The notes beneath the pieces were generated by a model, which had not been told where the DNA came from, ran no database searches, and saw only the letters and a list, made by a program, of their open reading frames with translations. From Ruminococcus flavefaciens AE3010 (GTDB lineage: Bacteria; Bacillota; Clostridia; Oscillospirales; Ruminococcaceae), in assembly GCF_000526795.1 (NCBI RefSeq), contig NZ_JAGT01000001.1, forward strand, positions 1,263,001-1,327,000: DNA of 64,000 bases, given 5' to 3'. Within the stretch, counting starts at the first letter, position 1. The number at the start of each line of letters is the position of its first letter. Positions 37,756 through 46,629 of this stretch are shown here, piece by piece. The translations under genes were made by a program, and so were the position numbers.

Positions 37756-39087
37756 TTATTCTGTTGCCTTGACTACTGCCCGTTTGAGCTCTGTAAGATC
37801 AAATATATCCACTGCGCCGTCCTTATTCATGTTGGAAGCAAGGTACTGCTCCTTGGTGAAATCCTTGCTCTTGCCGAGAATATAGCTCTGGAGTGCAACT
37901 ATATCCGACACATTGAGCTTGCCGTCGTTGTTGAGATCACCGAGAACACTGACAGTTTCCACCTTTCCGATAGTAAAGTCGCTCTTTACCAGCTCAACGC
38001 TTGCGCCGCTCTTGTCCTCAGCAACTATCTTGTAGGTGTACTCACCGTCGCCCAGAGCATTGAACGCGATATTTTTGTCAAAATATGCTGACAGATCATA
38101 CTTTATGGTATTGGGAGCCGCCTCGGCACACTGGCTCGTAGCCTCACCGTCTCGGAAATAAACACCGCCGTATACCTTGGTAAGCACAAGATTTGAGGTG
38201 ATATTTCCCTTTATGGAAAAGGTCTTGCCCTTTTCAAGTGTTCCCTCGGGAGCAGTAACATTATCGATCTTTATTTCGGATTTGAGCTCTGCCTTTTTCT
38301 CCATGTAAGCCATGGAAGCAAATCCCGTCTTGCCGTTATACTCAACGTGAGCCCACTCGCCGTTGCCCTTTGTTACGATGAACTCAGCACCTGCGGGTAT
38401 CTCTCCCACAACAGCGGAAGACGTATTGTGGTCGGCTCTGATGTTAAGATATGTAACTACGCCCTTTGTGGTATACTCACCTGCATAATCCTCGGTGCAG
38501 TTACAGTCGGACTTGTTAGCTGCGGAGCTGCTCGGAGCATTGCTGCTGTTTCCGCCGCCGTTGTTATCGGAATAGGCGAAAAATGTCATCGGGTCATAAT
38601 ATGTACGTGCAGGCCAGCCTGCCTGTAAGGAATCGCAGATACCGAAGTGAAGATGGTTGCCTGAGGAATTACCCGTGCTTCCAACCTGTGCGATAACATC
38701 GCCCTGATTGACCTGAGCTCCTGCACTGGTCAGCACCTGTGAAGCATGTGCATAGAAGGTATAAACTCCAAGGTCAGGGTGCTGGATTATGACAGTATAG
38801 CCGTAAGCGTCCATCCACTCAGCAGCTACTACCTTACCGCTGACAGCCGCATAGATATTGCTCCCGCCGTCGGCTTCTATATCGATACCGTTGTGGTATC
38901 CCGAAACGTCGTTCACATTTCTCGCAGCGTCAAAGTATGTGGTTATATTCCTGAACTTGGGCTCTGTAGGCCATACCGCATATGCAGCAGCGTGAGCCGA
39001 GAGTCCGAAAGGATATATCATCATTAGTGTTAATATCATAAATAAAGCTGCAATAACAGCCGCAGCTCTCTTGGTTTTCGTTATCAT
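37756..39087 (-). CDS. Dockerin-bearing M23 murein peptidase
   Basis: 443 residues from ATG 39087 (GAGAGGAG upstream). A signal peptide (AAAVIAALFMILTLMMIYPFGLSAHA) precedes an M23/LytM zinc metallopeptidase domain with YHNGIDIEA (HxxxD) and the HLHFG motif, then a linker, an SH3b domain (LNIRADHNTSSAVVGEIPAG ... GKTGFASMAYM), a beta-sandwich module, and a dockerin (GDLNNDGKLNVSDIVALQSYIL then NMNKDGAVDIFDLTELKRAVV). The zinc ligands are all present, so it should cut peptidoglycan cross-links. The dockerin implies that it is carried on a scaffoldin or on the cell surface. Confidence 0.92.
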   Translation of the reverse strand: MITKTKRAAAVIAALFMILTLMMIYPFGLSAHAAAYAVWPTEPKFRNITTYFDAARNVNDVSGYHNGIDIEADGGSNIYAAVSGKVVAAEWMDAYGYTVIIQHPDLGVYTFYAHASQVLTSAGAQVNQGDVIAQVGSTGNSSGNHLHFGICDSLQAGWPARTYYDPMTFFAYSDNNGGGNSSNAPSSSAANKSDCNCTEDYAGEYTTKGVVTYLNIRADHNTSSAVVGEIPAGAEFIVTKGNGEWAHVEYNGKTGFASMAYMEKKAELKSEIKIDNVTAPEGTLEKGKTFSIKGNITSNLVLTKVYGGVYFRDGEATSQCAEAAPNTIKYDLSAYFDKNIAFNALGDGEYTYKIVAEDKSGASVELVKSDFTIGKVETVSVLGDLNNDGKLNVSDIVALQSYILGKSKDFTKEQYLASNMNKDGAVDIFDLTELKRAVVKATE

Positions 39088-39213
39088 GGTTTTTTCTCCT
39101 CTCAAAGAAAGATCAAACTGACAATACATATTTTACCATATTTTCCGCAAAAAGTCAATCCGATTCCGTGGATTCGCACAAGTCAGAGTGTACATTCTTT
39201 TTGGGGATTTCTA

Positions 39214-39265
39214 TTGACATTGCCTAAAAAAAGGAGTAAAATTAATATGTCAGTTAATACTAACT
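39214..39265 (+). promoter_or_regulatory. Promoter and operator-like palindrome of the HMA gene
   Basis: TTGACA (39214-39219) and TAAAAT (39237-39242) are 17 bases apart. AGTTA-ATAC-TAACT (39252-39265), a perfect 5-bp inverted repeat, sits at the expected transcription start, a typical repressor position. Confidence 0.65.
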
Positions 39266-39281
39266 TAAAGGAGAACATACT

Positions 39282-39533
39282 ATGGTCAAAACTATTATAA
39301 AGATCGAGGGCATGATGTGCAGCATGTGCGAAGCTCACGTAAACGACGCTGTCCGCGCCGCAGTTTCACCCAAAAAAGTCAATTCCTCACACAGCAAGGG
39401 CATTACCGAGGTCATCTCCGAAAACGAGCTTGACAGCGCTGCACTCAGGGAGGTTATCGAAAAGGACGGCTACAAGGTGCTGGATATAACCTCAGAGCCA
39501 TATGTGAAAAAAGGCCTTTTCGGCAGGAAGTAA
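39282..39533 (+). CDS. Heavy-metal-associated (HMA) domain protein
   Basis: 83 residues of one HMA ferredoxin-like fold. The metal-binding loop is GMMCSMCEAHV (Cys13, Cys16), close to the GMTCxxC of copper chaperones but with CSMC in place of CGHC. It probably binds Cu(I) or another soft metal in the cytoplasm. AAAGGAG precedes ATG 39282. No copper ATPase lies adjacent; the P-type ATPase at 43.4-45.8 kb lacks the CPx motif. Confidence 0.82.
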   Translation: MVKTIIKIEGMMCSMCEAHVNDAVRAAVSPKKVNSSHSKGITEVISENELDSAALREVIEKDGYKVLDITSEPYVKKGLFGRK

Positions 39534-39534
39534 T

Positions 39535-39566
39535 AAAAGGAGCAGTCTTATGACTGCTCCTTTCTG
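39535..39566. terminator. Bidirectional terminator between HMA and histidine kinase genes
   Basis: AAAAGGAGCAGTC and GACTGCTCCTTT form a 12-bp stem with a 4-base loop, with T-rich flanks on both sides. Confidence 0.85.
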
Positions 39567-41018
39567 TTATTTCATATCCAGTTCAATACGGAAGGTACTT
39601 CCCTTCCCCTGCTCAGACTCAGCCGAGCAGCTGCCGTTATGCATAGAGGCTGTCTGCTTTACGATAGCAAGTCCCAGTCCCGAGACGCCCTTTCCGCTGC
39701 GCTGACGCTTGGTATAGTATCTGTCCCAGATACGTTCAAGCTCATCGGCAGCAATGCCGTTTCCGTGATCGGATATCTCGATTATCGCTTTTCCGCTGTC
39801 TGTCCTTAATGTGACGCCTGTCCATTTATCCTCGCCTGCATGGCGCACAGCATTGTCAAGAAGATTGTATACAGCTCTCCGAAGCCTTGAAGCGTTGCCC
39901 TTTACATGGACATTCTCGGCGATACTGCGCTCGAAAACATATCCGTCCTTAGAGTACAGCTTTTCAAAGCTGTCGGCGACTGACGATACTGTCTCGCAAA
40001 GGTCAACATCGTTCATCACAGGCTCACTGTCGGACATCTGTAGCTCGGAGTACTCAAGTATCTCATTCACCAGTGCAGTCAGTCTGTCCGCCTCCTCAAC
40101 GATGACCGCAACGTCCTCCGCACACTGTTTTTCGTCCTCGCGTGAGATATCCCTAATCATTTCCGCATAGCCCTTTATCATGGTAAGAGGAGTGCGCAGA
40201 TCGTGGGACACATTTGCAAGGAGCTCATTCTGGAACTCCTTGTTCTTTTTCAGCTTCTCGGAGGTAGTATCAAGAGTCCTGTTCAGCTCGTCGAGCTCTG
40301 TGCAGAAGCCCTCATTGTAATTCACATCGTCATCGGCTCCACCAAGCCTGTGGGCTTTTTCATTGAGCTGTGAGATAGGACGTGAAAAGCTTCTTGACAT
40401 GAAAAGTGCAAGCACAAAGCCGATAATTATGGACAGCAAAGTCACCCATATCAGCTGTACCCGTATGATACGGGCAGTCGAGCCCACTGCATTAAGTGTC
40501 GTTCCGATATAAAGGACAGCTTTCTCGTCGCTGCCGCAGAAGTCTATGAACCTGCCGTATACGTAGAGGTCGTTTGTCTGTATCTCGGCTTCACCGCTGT
40601 CGGAGGAATTGACAGCCTTGAGGAATTCGGAGTAGTTATCGGGGAGCTCCCTGTAGCGGAAGCGCATTTCCATATCATTCCCGCCCTCACTGCCGCGGAA
40701 GTCGTCACGGTCATCGCGGAACTTATGCCCCTTTTTGTATTCATCGGAGCTGTAAAGAATATTTCCGCTTGTATCCGTAACAAATACAAGTATGGAGTTG
40801 TTCCTTGAAATATCATCGATATATGACCTTATATCGGTGTTATTGCTCTCGGCACCTATTTTATCAGCCACCCTGACTGTATTCCTGATTATCATGCTGT
40901 TGTAGAATTTTTGCAGGAATACCGTCTGCAAAAGCCACAGGACAGTGAATATCACAACAGTAAAAAACACAAAATAGCTGAGCAGCTTTATGCGGAATGA
41001 ATTTGTCTTACGTTTCAA
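39567..41018 (-). CDS. Sensor histidine kinase
   Basis: 483 residues. Two transmembrane helices (about 12-33 and 187-208) enclose an extracellular sensor domain of about 150 residues with an Arg/Asp-rich loop. A HAMP linker, the HisKA helix with His272 (ANVSHDLRTPLTMIKGYAEM) and a HATPase domain (NLLDNAVRH, GNGIAADELERIW, SGLGLAIVK) follow. It signals to the response regulator encoded just upstream. The start is a TTG overlapping the regulator stop (11 bases), served by GGGGTGG inside that gene. Signal unknown. Confidence 0.92.
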   Translation of the reverse strand: MKRKTNSFRIKLLSYFVFFTVVIFTVLWLLQTVFLQKFYNSMIIRNTVRVADKIGAESNNTDIRSYIDDISRNNSILVFVTDTSGNILYSSDEYKKGHKFRDDRDDFRGSEGGNDMEMRFRYRELPDNYSEFLKAVNSSDSGEAEIQTNDLYVYGRFIDFCGSDEKAVLYIGTTLNAVGSTARIIRVQLIWVTLLSIIIGFVLALFMSRSFSRPISQLNEKAHRLGGADDDVNYNEGFCTELDELNRTLDTTSEKLKKNKEFQNELLANVSHDLRTPLTMIKGYAEMIRDISREDEKQCAEDVAVIVEEADRLTALVNEILEYSELQMSDSEPVMNDVDLCETVSSVADSFEKLYSKDGYVFERSIAENVHVKGNASRLRRAVYNLLDNAVRHAGEDKWTGVTLRTDSGKAIIEISDHGNGIAADELERIWDRYYTKRQRSGKGVSGLGLAIVKQTASMHNGSCSAESEQGKGSTFRIELDMK

Positions 41019-41682
41019 ATTTATATCCCACCCCTCGGACTGTTTTTATACTGTCGCGGTAGGCTCCCAGCTTGCTGCGAAGCAGCTTTATCTGCCAGTC
41101 AACAGTTCTGTCCACGCCGAAGCTGTCGTAGCCCCATACCTCATTGAGTATCCTGTCACGGGAAAGGACTATGCCCTTATTCTTTACAAGCAAAAGAAAC
41201 AGCGCATACTCCTTTGCGGTAAGGTCGGCTTTCTCTCCGTCTATCACAACTGTTCTGCCGAGAGTGTCTATATCTACGCCGCCCACCATGATATGCCTGC
41301 TGTCATTGTCGGGAGCCTGCACGGGCTTGCGGCTTATGACTACTTTTATACGCGCCATGAGCTCCACAGGAGAAAAGGGCTTTGTAACGTAGTCGTCAAC
41401 GCCCACCTCAAAGCCAAAGAGCTTATCGAACTCCGTACCTCTTGCAGAGAGCATTATAACGGGAATATCCTTGAATTCCTTTATTTTCTTGCAGGCAGTG
41501 AATCCGTCCGTATCAGGCATCATAACGTCCATGACAATAACATCGAAATCCTCTTTTCTGCACTTGTCTATAGCCTCTCTTCCGTCAGAAGCCGAAACGG
41601 TATCATAGCCCTCTCTCTGAGCATATCGGCTTATGAGAGTGACTATATTGGGTTCATCGTCAACTATAAGTATCCTCGGCAT
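41008..41682 (-). CDS. OmpR-family response regulator
   Basis: 224 residues: receiver domain with the acidic pair (Asp8/Asp9), phosphorylated Asp52 (IVMDVMMP) and Lys101 (VTKPFSP), then an OmpR/PhoB winged helix (LTAKEYALFLLLVKNKGIVLSRDRILNEVWG, VDRTVDWQIKLLRSKLG). GGAGGTG precedes ATG 41682. It forms a coupled operon with the kinase. Confidence 0.95.
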   Translation of the reverse strand: MPRILIVDDEPNIVTLISRYAQREGYDTVSASDGREAIDKCRKEDFDVIVMDVMMPDTDGFTACKKIKEFKDIPVIMLSARGTEFDKLFGFEVGVDDYVTKPFSPVELMARIKVVISRKPVQAPDNDSRHIMVGGVDIDTLGRTVVIDGEKADLTAKEYALFLLLVKNKGIVLSRDRILNEVWGYDSFGVDRTVDWQIKLLRSKLGAYRDSIKTVRGVGYKFET

Positions 41683-41763
41683 AATACACCTCCGCAGTTT
41701 TTATTGTTAATATTATACACGAAAAGCGCCCTTTTGTAAAGAGCGCCCCGTTTGTTAACAGCT

Positions 41764-41915
41764 TTTTTATTAGGGGACGCCTTCTCTTGCGAGACGCCTG
41801 TCGAATCCGGGGCTCTGCCCCGACCCCCGCAAGGACTGTCAGCCCTTGACCTGACCAAAGGAACAAAGTCCCTTTGGAATCCCTTGCTTAGAATTATCTG
41901 ACTTTTTCAAATTGT
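41764..41915 (-). repeat. Multi-hairpin intergenic repeat, copy 3
   Basis: Read on the minus strand it begins AAAAAGTCAGATAA, then CTAAGCAAGGGATTCCAAAG, GTTCCTTTGG, CAAGGGCTGACAGTCCTTG, GGGGCAGAGCCCC and a final GAAGGCGTCCCC arm. It shares the leading 60 bases with copy 1 almost base for base and the GGGGCAG..CCCC hairpin and GACAGGCG with copy 4. It lies between the two-component operon and the carbohydrate-binding lipoprotein. Confidence 0.8.
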
Positions 41916-41919
41916 CCAC

Positions 41920-43212
41920 TTAGAATCTGCCGCTGCGTCCGCCTCCGAAGCCGCCGTCGAAGCCGCCGCCCATACCGCCACGCATACCGCCGCCCATCAT
42001 GCTCTGAGGTATCTCTGAGACTTCCTGTCCGTTGACTATGATTGTACCGCCGTTGAATTCGGCAGTTCTGTCGTAGTCAAATGAGGACATCTGAGCTGTA
42101 ACATTTATCGTTCCGCCGTTAACATATATCGAGCCGTTGGAGTCTATTGCGTCCGTATCGCCCTGACCTACTGAAACATTTACGTTTCCGCCGTTGAAAA
42201 CGATCGCTGTTTCGTAAGCGCTGGTGCTTGTTGAAGCGTTGATACCGTCATCGCTGGCATCTATAGTGATATTGCCGTCATTGATAACTATGTATGTAGC
42301 TTCAAGACCTTCTGCGGCTGTGATATCGAAGTCGCCGCCGTCTATCTGGAGAACTGCGCAAGCCTGTATACCGTCACTTCCACCGTTGATAGTGAATGTG
42401 CCGTCTGAAATAGTGATACTTCCCTCGGCTTCGTCATTCTCGCAGTGGAAACCGTCCTTGTTTGCGGTGATATTGAAGGTACCGTCATATACCGAGATAG
42501 AGTCGTTTGCTTCAAATGCGTCCAGAGCAGACTTTACATTGTATGTGCCGCCTGTGATCTTCATATCGTCCTTGCAGGTGATACCGTTGCCGTAATACGA
42601 TGTTACGTTAAGTGTGCCTGTGCCGTTGAGTACAAGGTCGTCCTTGGAATAGATGACCGCATCGGTGTTGGTGTCACCGTCTGCTGTAAACTCTCCGCTG
42701 ACTGTGAGAGTATTCTCACTGTCGGTGGTTGTCACAAATACCTTGTCAGCCGAAACTACATATATTGCAGGGAAGTCATCGTTCTCTATTTCAACGCCGT
42801 CAAGGACCAGCTGTACCTTTGCGTTATCGTCTGCTTCTATCCTGATAGTGCAGTTTTCAGCACTTCCGCTTACGATATACACGACCTCATCGGTTATATC
42901 GATAGTCTTGCTGTCGGAAACGGTTATGCTTTTCGATTCGCTGGTATCCGCAGTCTGTTCAAGGTCGCGCTCAGTAAATGTTGTTTCCTGCGAAGTGCTT
43001 AAAAGCTGCTTTATCTCAGCGGTATTGTTTTTTTCGTCAGCAGAAGCTTTTTCAGACTTTGCTGTTTTTTCGGTGGTTTCTGTGCTTTCTGATACCACGG
43101 TCTTTTCCTTGGTATCGGCTGATGTATTCTTTACGGAGCTGTTTCCGCAGCCTGTCATTGAGACTGCCATTACTGCCATGATCAAAGCTGATGTTATATA
43201 TGTTTTTTTCAT
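41920..43212 (-). CDS. Lipoprotein with Cthe_2159-like carbohydrate-binding beta-helix
   Basis: 430 residues from ATG 43212 (GAAAGGAAG upstream; the longer GTG start overlaps that site). A lipoprotein signal (ALIMAVMAVSMTGCG) precedes a Ser/Thr/Lys/Glu linker and a long parallel beta-helix-like domain of repeated turns: ITCKDDMKITGGTYNVKSALDAFEAND, SVYDGTFNITANKDGFHCEND, ISDGTFTINGGSDGIQA. This matches the family of Cthe_2159, a pectin/cellulose-binding protein of cellulolytic clostridia. The tail is Gly/Met/Arg-rich (MGGGMRGGMGGGFDGG). By family it may bind polygalacturonate at the cell surface, in keeping with the PL11 lyase elsewhere in the window. Confidence 0.87.
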   Translation of the reverse strand: MKKTYITSALIMAVMAVSMTGCGNSSVKNTSADTKEKTVVSESTETTEKTAKSEKASADEKNNTAEIKQLLSTSQETTFTERDLEQTADTSESKSITVSDSKTIDITDEVVYIVSGSAENCTIRIEADDNAKVQLVLDGVEIENDDFPAIYVVSADKVFVTTTDSENTLTVSGEFTADGDTNTDAVIYSKDDLVLNGTGTLNVTSYYGNGITCKDDMKITGGTYNVKSALDAFEANDSISVYDGTFNITANKDGFHCENDEAEGSITISDGTFTINGGSDGIQACAVLQIDGGDFDITAAEGLEATYIVINDGNITIDASDDGINASTSTSAYETAIVFNGGNVNVSVGQGDTDAIDSNGSIYVNGGTINVTAQMSSFDYDRTAEFNGGTIIVNGQEVSEIPQSMMGGGMRGGMGGGFDGGFGGGRSGRF

Positions 43213-43377
43213 AATACTACTTCCTTTCACATCGGAGTTGTGTTTGTTTCTATGATTGTATTATAGCGCAGGTATTTGAGAGATAAATGGAGCGAAAGTG
43301 GAATATCCCGTCTGAAATGTGGAATTTCCGCGCACTTTTGTGAAAACCATGTGAAATGGCAGTATCAGTATAAAAAA

Positions 43378-43424
43378 TAAGCCCCGAAAGCATATGTTTT
43401 TCAGCTTTCGGGACTGTTTTTATC
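43378..43424. terminator. Terminator after the P-type ATPase
   Basis: GCCCCGAAAGC and GCTTTCGGGAC pair across a 13-base loop, with T-rich sequence on both sides (TTTTT on plus, TTATTTTTT on minus). Confidence 0.8.
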
Positions 43425-45807
43425 ATTCTTCCCTGATAAAGAAGTCCTGCACCTTTTTGGTTATGAGCGTCAGGTATCTCAGGCAGGGCTCTGCGATGAT
43501 AGAGAAGTTCACGCAGAGAAGTATACAGCGGTTTGACATAGAGGTTATGGCGAAGAGGTCGCTTACGAATATCATACAGCACACAAGTCCAACCGTACAG
43601 CCTATGCACATCCACATCTTGTACATATCCATAGGCTTGCATATCTGGAACACTATCATCATGCCAACGATACTCATCAGTATGGTGGAAGCCGTAGCTA
43701 TATCCGTGGGGGCAACATTGAAGATGTTGCCGAAGAATACCATTGCACAGACCACAAGCACGTCCGTAAGTGCCGCAGGAAGCGCCTTCAGCAGGATATT
43801 CATTATGAACCGTCCGCGGATTATATCACGGTTGGGCATAAGTGACAGTACAAATGCGGGAAGTCCTATGGTGAACATGCTTATGAGGGATATCTGTGAG
43901 GGCTTCAGCGGATAAGCCAGTCCGAAGCAAATGAAAAGCACGGATATTATCAGCGAGAAGATGTTCTTTACGATGAACAGGCTTCCCGAGCGCTCAAGGT
44001 TGTTTACTACCTTTCGTCCCTCGGCTACAACATCGGGCATTTTTGAGAAGTCAGACTCAAGGAGCACAAGCTGTGCAGCCTGCGCCGCAACGTCGCTTCC
44101 CGAAGCCATAGCAACGGAGCAGTCCGCATCTTTAAGTGCAAGCACGTCGTTTACGCCGTCGCCCGTCATAGCAACAGTCTTGCCTGCCTTTTTCAGTGCG
44201 CGGACGAATTTGCGCTTCTGCTCGGGAGTAACTCTGCCGAATACTGTATAGCGCTTTACTGCGTCCTTTATAGAGGATTCTGTTGTAAGGGTCGTCGCGT
44301 CAACGTACTCCCCTGCATTCTTGATGCCTGCCTGCTTGGCCACCTCGGATACGGTCACGGGATTATCGCCCGATATTACCTTTATCTCCACGCCCTGCTC
44401 GGCAAAGTATCTGAACGTCTCGGGAGCGTTCTTTCTGATAGGATTGGACATTATGACAAAGCACACAGGCTCTACGGCGTCTTTCAGCGCCTTTCCGTCG
44501 GGTATGCCCCTGTACTTCACAAAGGCAAGCACTCTGTAGCCCTTGCGGCTGTAGGAGTCAAGAAGCTCCTTGTGCTCCTTTATCCTGTCCTTCATGACAA
44601 ATTCGGGAGCTCCTATTACGTAGGAGTCACGCTCGAATGTTACGCTGCTGTACTTGAACTCTGAGGAGAAGCCCGTAGAAGCTACTGCATATCTTCCCGC
44701 AGGTCTGTGGAAGTGGTTCTTTATGGCTGCCATTGTCTCGTTGTCGGAGTCCTGAGCTGCGGCAAAGTCACTGATAAGTCCGTCTATAACGTCATCGTCA
44801 TACTCATCTGAGGCAGGAACTACTGCGGAAACATTCATGGTGTTCTCGGTGATAGTACCCGTCTTGTCCACACAAAGCACATCAACTCGCGCCAGGGTCT
44901 CGATACATTTCATGTCATGGACCAGAACCTTGCCGAGAGCAAGCTTCATGGTGCTGATCACGAGAGCAACACTGGCAAGGAGAAAAAGTCCCTCGGGTAT
45001 CATACCGATAACAGCAGCAACCATTGACTGCACGCTTTCCTTGATAGTGTCATGGTTTATATAGTAGGACTGATAGAACAGTAGGCTTCCGATAGGTATT
45101 ATGGCGAAGCCCGCAAACTTTACTATCCTGTTCAGTGAGCGTATCATCTCGGACTGCTCACCCTTTTTGGACTTTTTAGCCTGTATGGTAAGGCGTGAGA
45201 TGTAGGACTCTCTGCCCACCTTTTCAAGTCTTGCACGGCATGAGCCGGAAACGATGTAGCTTCCCGACATGAGGGTGTCCCCGGGCTTTTTGTTTATCTC
45301 GTCGGATTCACCTGTAAGGAGGGACTCATTGACAGCCACGTTTCCCTCAACTATTATGGCGTCGGCACTTATCTGGTTGCCTGCCTTGAATATAACGATA
45401 TCGTCAAGAACAAGATCCTTTGAGGGAACTGTCTTGACCTCGCCGTCACGGACTACAGTAGTTACGGGAGCGTTCAGCACCGATATCTTGTCCAGTACGG
45501 ACTTGGAGCGCAGCTCCTGAATGATACCCGTAAGAGCATTGGCAATGATTATGGGCATGAATGTAAGGTCACGGTAAGAGCCCACAACTATAAGAAGAAC
45601 TGACAGTATAACGAAAATAAGGTTGAAGTACGTGAAGATATTGTCTGCCAGTATCTCCTTGACCGTTTTTGAGGGAGCTTCCACGGGCTTGTTGTCCATG
45701 CCCTCTTCCACTCTCTGCTGCACCTGCTCAGAGGTAAGTCCCGTGTCATAGTCGGCTTTGATACGCTTTATATCTATAATGTCGCGGAATTCACTGGTTT
45801 TATTCAT
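43423..45807 (-). CDS. P-type cation-transporting ATPase
   Basis: About 794 residues. Actuator TGES (165-168), phosphorylated Asp314 in DKTGTIT, MTGDGVND hinge and ten or so transmembrane helices are all present. The fourth membrane helix has IGMIPEGL rather than CPx, so it is not a heavy-metal (P1B) pump; PEGL is found in P2 pumps and in CtpE-like bacterial ATPases that move Ca2+, which is my tentative call. I prefer ATG 45807 (MNKTSEFRD); GAGGTG is 12 bases upstream. The longer frame to 45885 has no ribosome site. It is divergent from bioY. Confidence 0.9.
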   Translation of the reverse strand: MNKTSEFRDIIDIKRIKADYDTGLTSEQVQQRVEEGMDNKPVEAPSKTVKEILADNIFTYFNLIFVILSVLLIVVGSYRDLTFMPIIIANALTGIIQELRSKSVLDKISVLNAPVTTVVRDGEVKTVPSKDLVLDDIVIFKAGNQISADAIIVEGNVAVNESLLTGESDEINKKPGDTLMSGSYIVSGSCRARLEKVGRESYISRLTIQAKKSKKGEQSEMIRSLNRIVKFAGFAIIPIGSLLFYQSYYINHDTIKESVQSMVAAVIGMIPEGLFLLASVALVISTMKLALGKVLVHDMKCIETLARVDVLCVDKTGTITENTMNVSAVVPASDEYDDDVIDGLISDFAAAQDSDNETMAAIKNHFHRPAGRYAVASTGFSSEFKYSSVTFERDSYVIGAPEFVMKDRIKEHKELLDSYSRKGYRVLAFVKYRGIPDGKALKDAVEPVCFVIMSNPIRKNAPETFRYFAEQGVEIKVISGDNPVTVSEVAKQAGIKNAGEYVDATTLTTESSIKDAVKRYTVFGRVTPEQKRKFVRALKKAGKTVAMTGDGVNDVLALKDADCSVAMASGSDVAAQAAQLVLLESDFSKMPDVVAEGRKVVNNLERSGSLFIVKNIFSLIISVLFICFGLAYPLKPSQISLISMFTIGLPAFVLSLMPNRDIIRGRFIMNILLKALPAALTDVLVVCAMVFFGNIFNVAPTDIATASTILMSIVGMMIVFQICKPMDMYKMWMCIGCTVGLVCCMIFVSDLFAITSMSNRCILLCVNFSIIAEPCLRYLTLITKKVQDFFIREE

Positions 45808-45900
45808 TATGTCTTTTAACACCTCGCAAAATCTATTCTTATAATTATAACATAATTTCTCTGAAATATCAATACTAACAAGCAAAACTATCTCAAGTCA

Positions 45901-45933
45901 TTGTCAACCAAATTTATTGTAAGGGGTTGACAT
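45901..45933 (+). promoter_or_regulatory. BirA (biotin) operator upstream of bioY
   Basis: TTGTCAACC (45901-45909) and GGTTGACAT (45925-45933) form an inverted repeat with a 15-base spacer. This matches the Firmicute BirA box (TTGTnAACC-N14-16-GGTTnACAA). Its right arm covers the -35 element of the bioY promoter, so biotin-charged BirA would block transcription. Confidence 0.85.
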
Positions 45934-45955
45934 TCATAAAAAGCTGTGATATAAT
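45927..45955 (+). promoter_or_regulatory. Sigma-A promoter of bioY
   Basis: TTGACA (45927-45932), 17-base spacer, TATAAT (45950-45955), a consensus promoter 32 bases before the ATG, overlapped by the BirA box. Confidence 0.88.
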
Positions 45956-45986
45956 ATACTCATCTCAGACAAAAGGAGTTCTTACC

Positions 45987-46556
45987 ATGAACGATCAGAC
46001 AGCATTGAACACAAACAAATTCTCAACAAAGGAGCTGGTACTCATAGCCATGTTTGCCGCAATTACAGCGGTCTGCGCATGGATATCCATACCCATCGGA
46101 GCTATCGCGGTCACTCTCCAGATCTTTGCGGTATTCTGCGCAGTGAATCTTCTCGGCGGCAGAAACGGACTTTTCTCCATATTGGTTTACCTGCTTCTGG
46201 GAGCAGTGGGACTTCCCGTATTCTCAGGCTTCAAGGGCGGAATTGGCGTCCTCGCAGGTCCTACGGGCGGCTATATCATAGGATTTATATTTATCGCTCT
46301 TATTTACTGGGCAGGGACAAAGCTTCTCGGAGACAAGCTGCCGTGGCGCATTGCTCTCATGCTCACAGGACTTGCGGTATGCTACGCTTTCGGAACAGTA
46401 TGGTTCGTTTTCGGCTATTCCAAGGGCGAAAACCATATGAGCTTCCTTAATGCCATGAAAATATGCGTTTTCCCGTTTATCCCATTTGACCTGGGTAAGC
46501 TTGTACTCAGCCTGCTCATAACCGAGCCTGTAAAATCAGCTTTAAAAAAAATGTAA
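45987..46556 (+). CDS. bioY: Biotin ECF transporter substrate-binding subunit BioY
   Basis: 189 residues with about six transmembrane helices and the BioY signatures ISIPIGAIAVTLQIFAVFCAVNLLGGRNGL and LLLGAVGLPVFSGFKGGIGVLAGPTGGYIIGF. It captures biotin for import with a shared ECF ATPase module encoded elsewhere. AAAAGGAG precedes ATG 45987. The BirA operator supports the substrate assignment independently of the protein sequence. It has its own promoter and terminator. Confidence 0.95.
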   Translation: MNDQTALNTNKFSTKELVLIAMFAAITAVCAWISIPIGAIAVTLQIFAVFCAVNLLGGRNGLFSILVYLLLGAVGLPVFSGFKGGIGVLAGPTGGYIIGFIFIALIYWAGTKLLGDKLPWRIALMLTGLAVCYAFGTVWFVFGYSKGENHMSFLNAMKICVFPFIPFDLGKLVLSLLITEPVKSALKKM

Positions 46557-46567
46557 TGCCACGCTTA

Positions 46568-46607
46568 TAAAAAAGCCGAGGAACATCACGTTCTTCGGCT
46601 TTTTTTG
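46568..46607 (+). terminator. Terminator of bioY
   Basis: AAAAGCCGAGGAAC and GTTCTTCGGCTTTT around a 5-base loop, ending in TTTTTTT. Confidence 0.88.
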
Positions 46608-46629
46608 ATACTAAAAATAACTATGAATG

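Noticed and set aside
43423..45807. Copper-exporting ATPase partner for the HMA protein at 39.3 kb
   Set aside because: The transport helix has PEGL instead of CPC/CPH and there is no N-terminal metal-binding domain.
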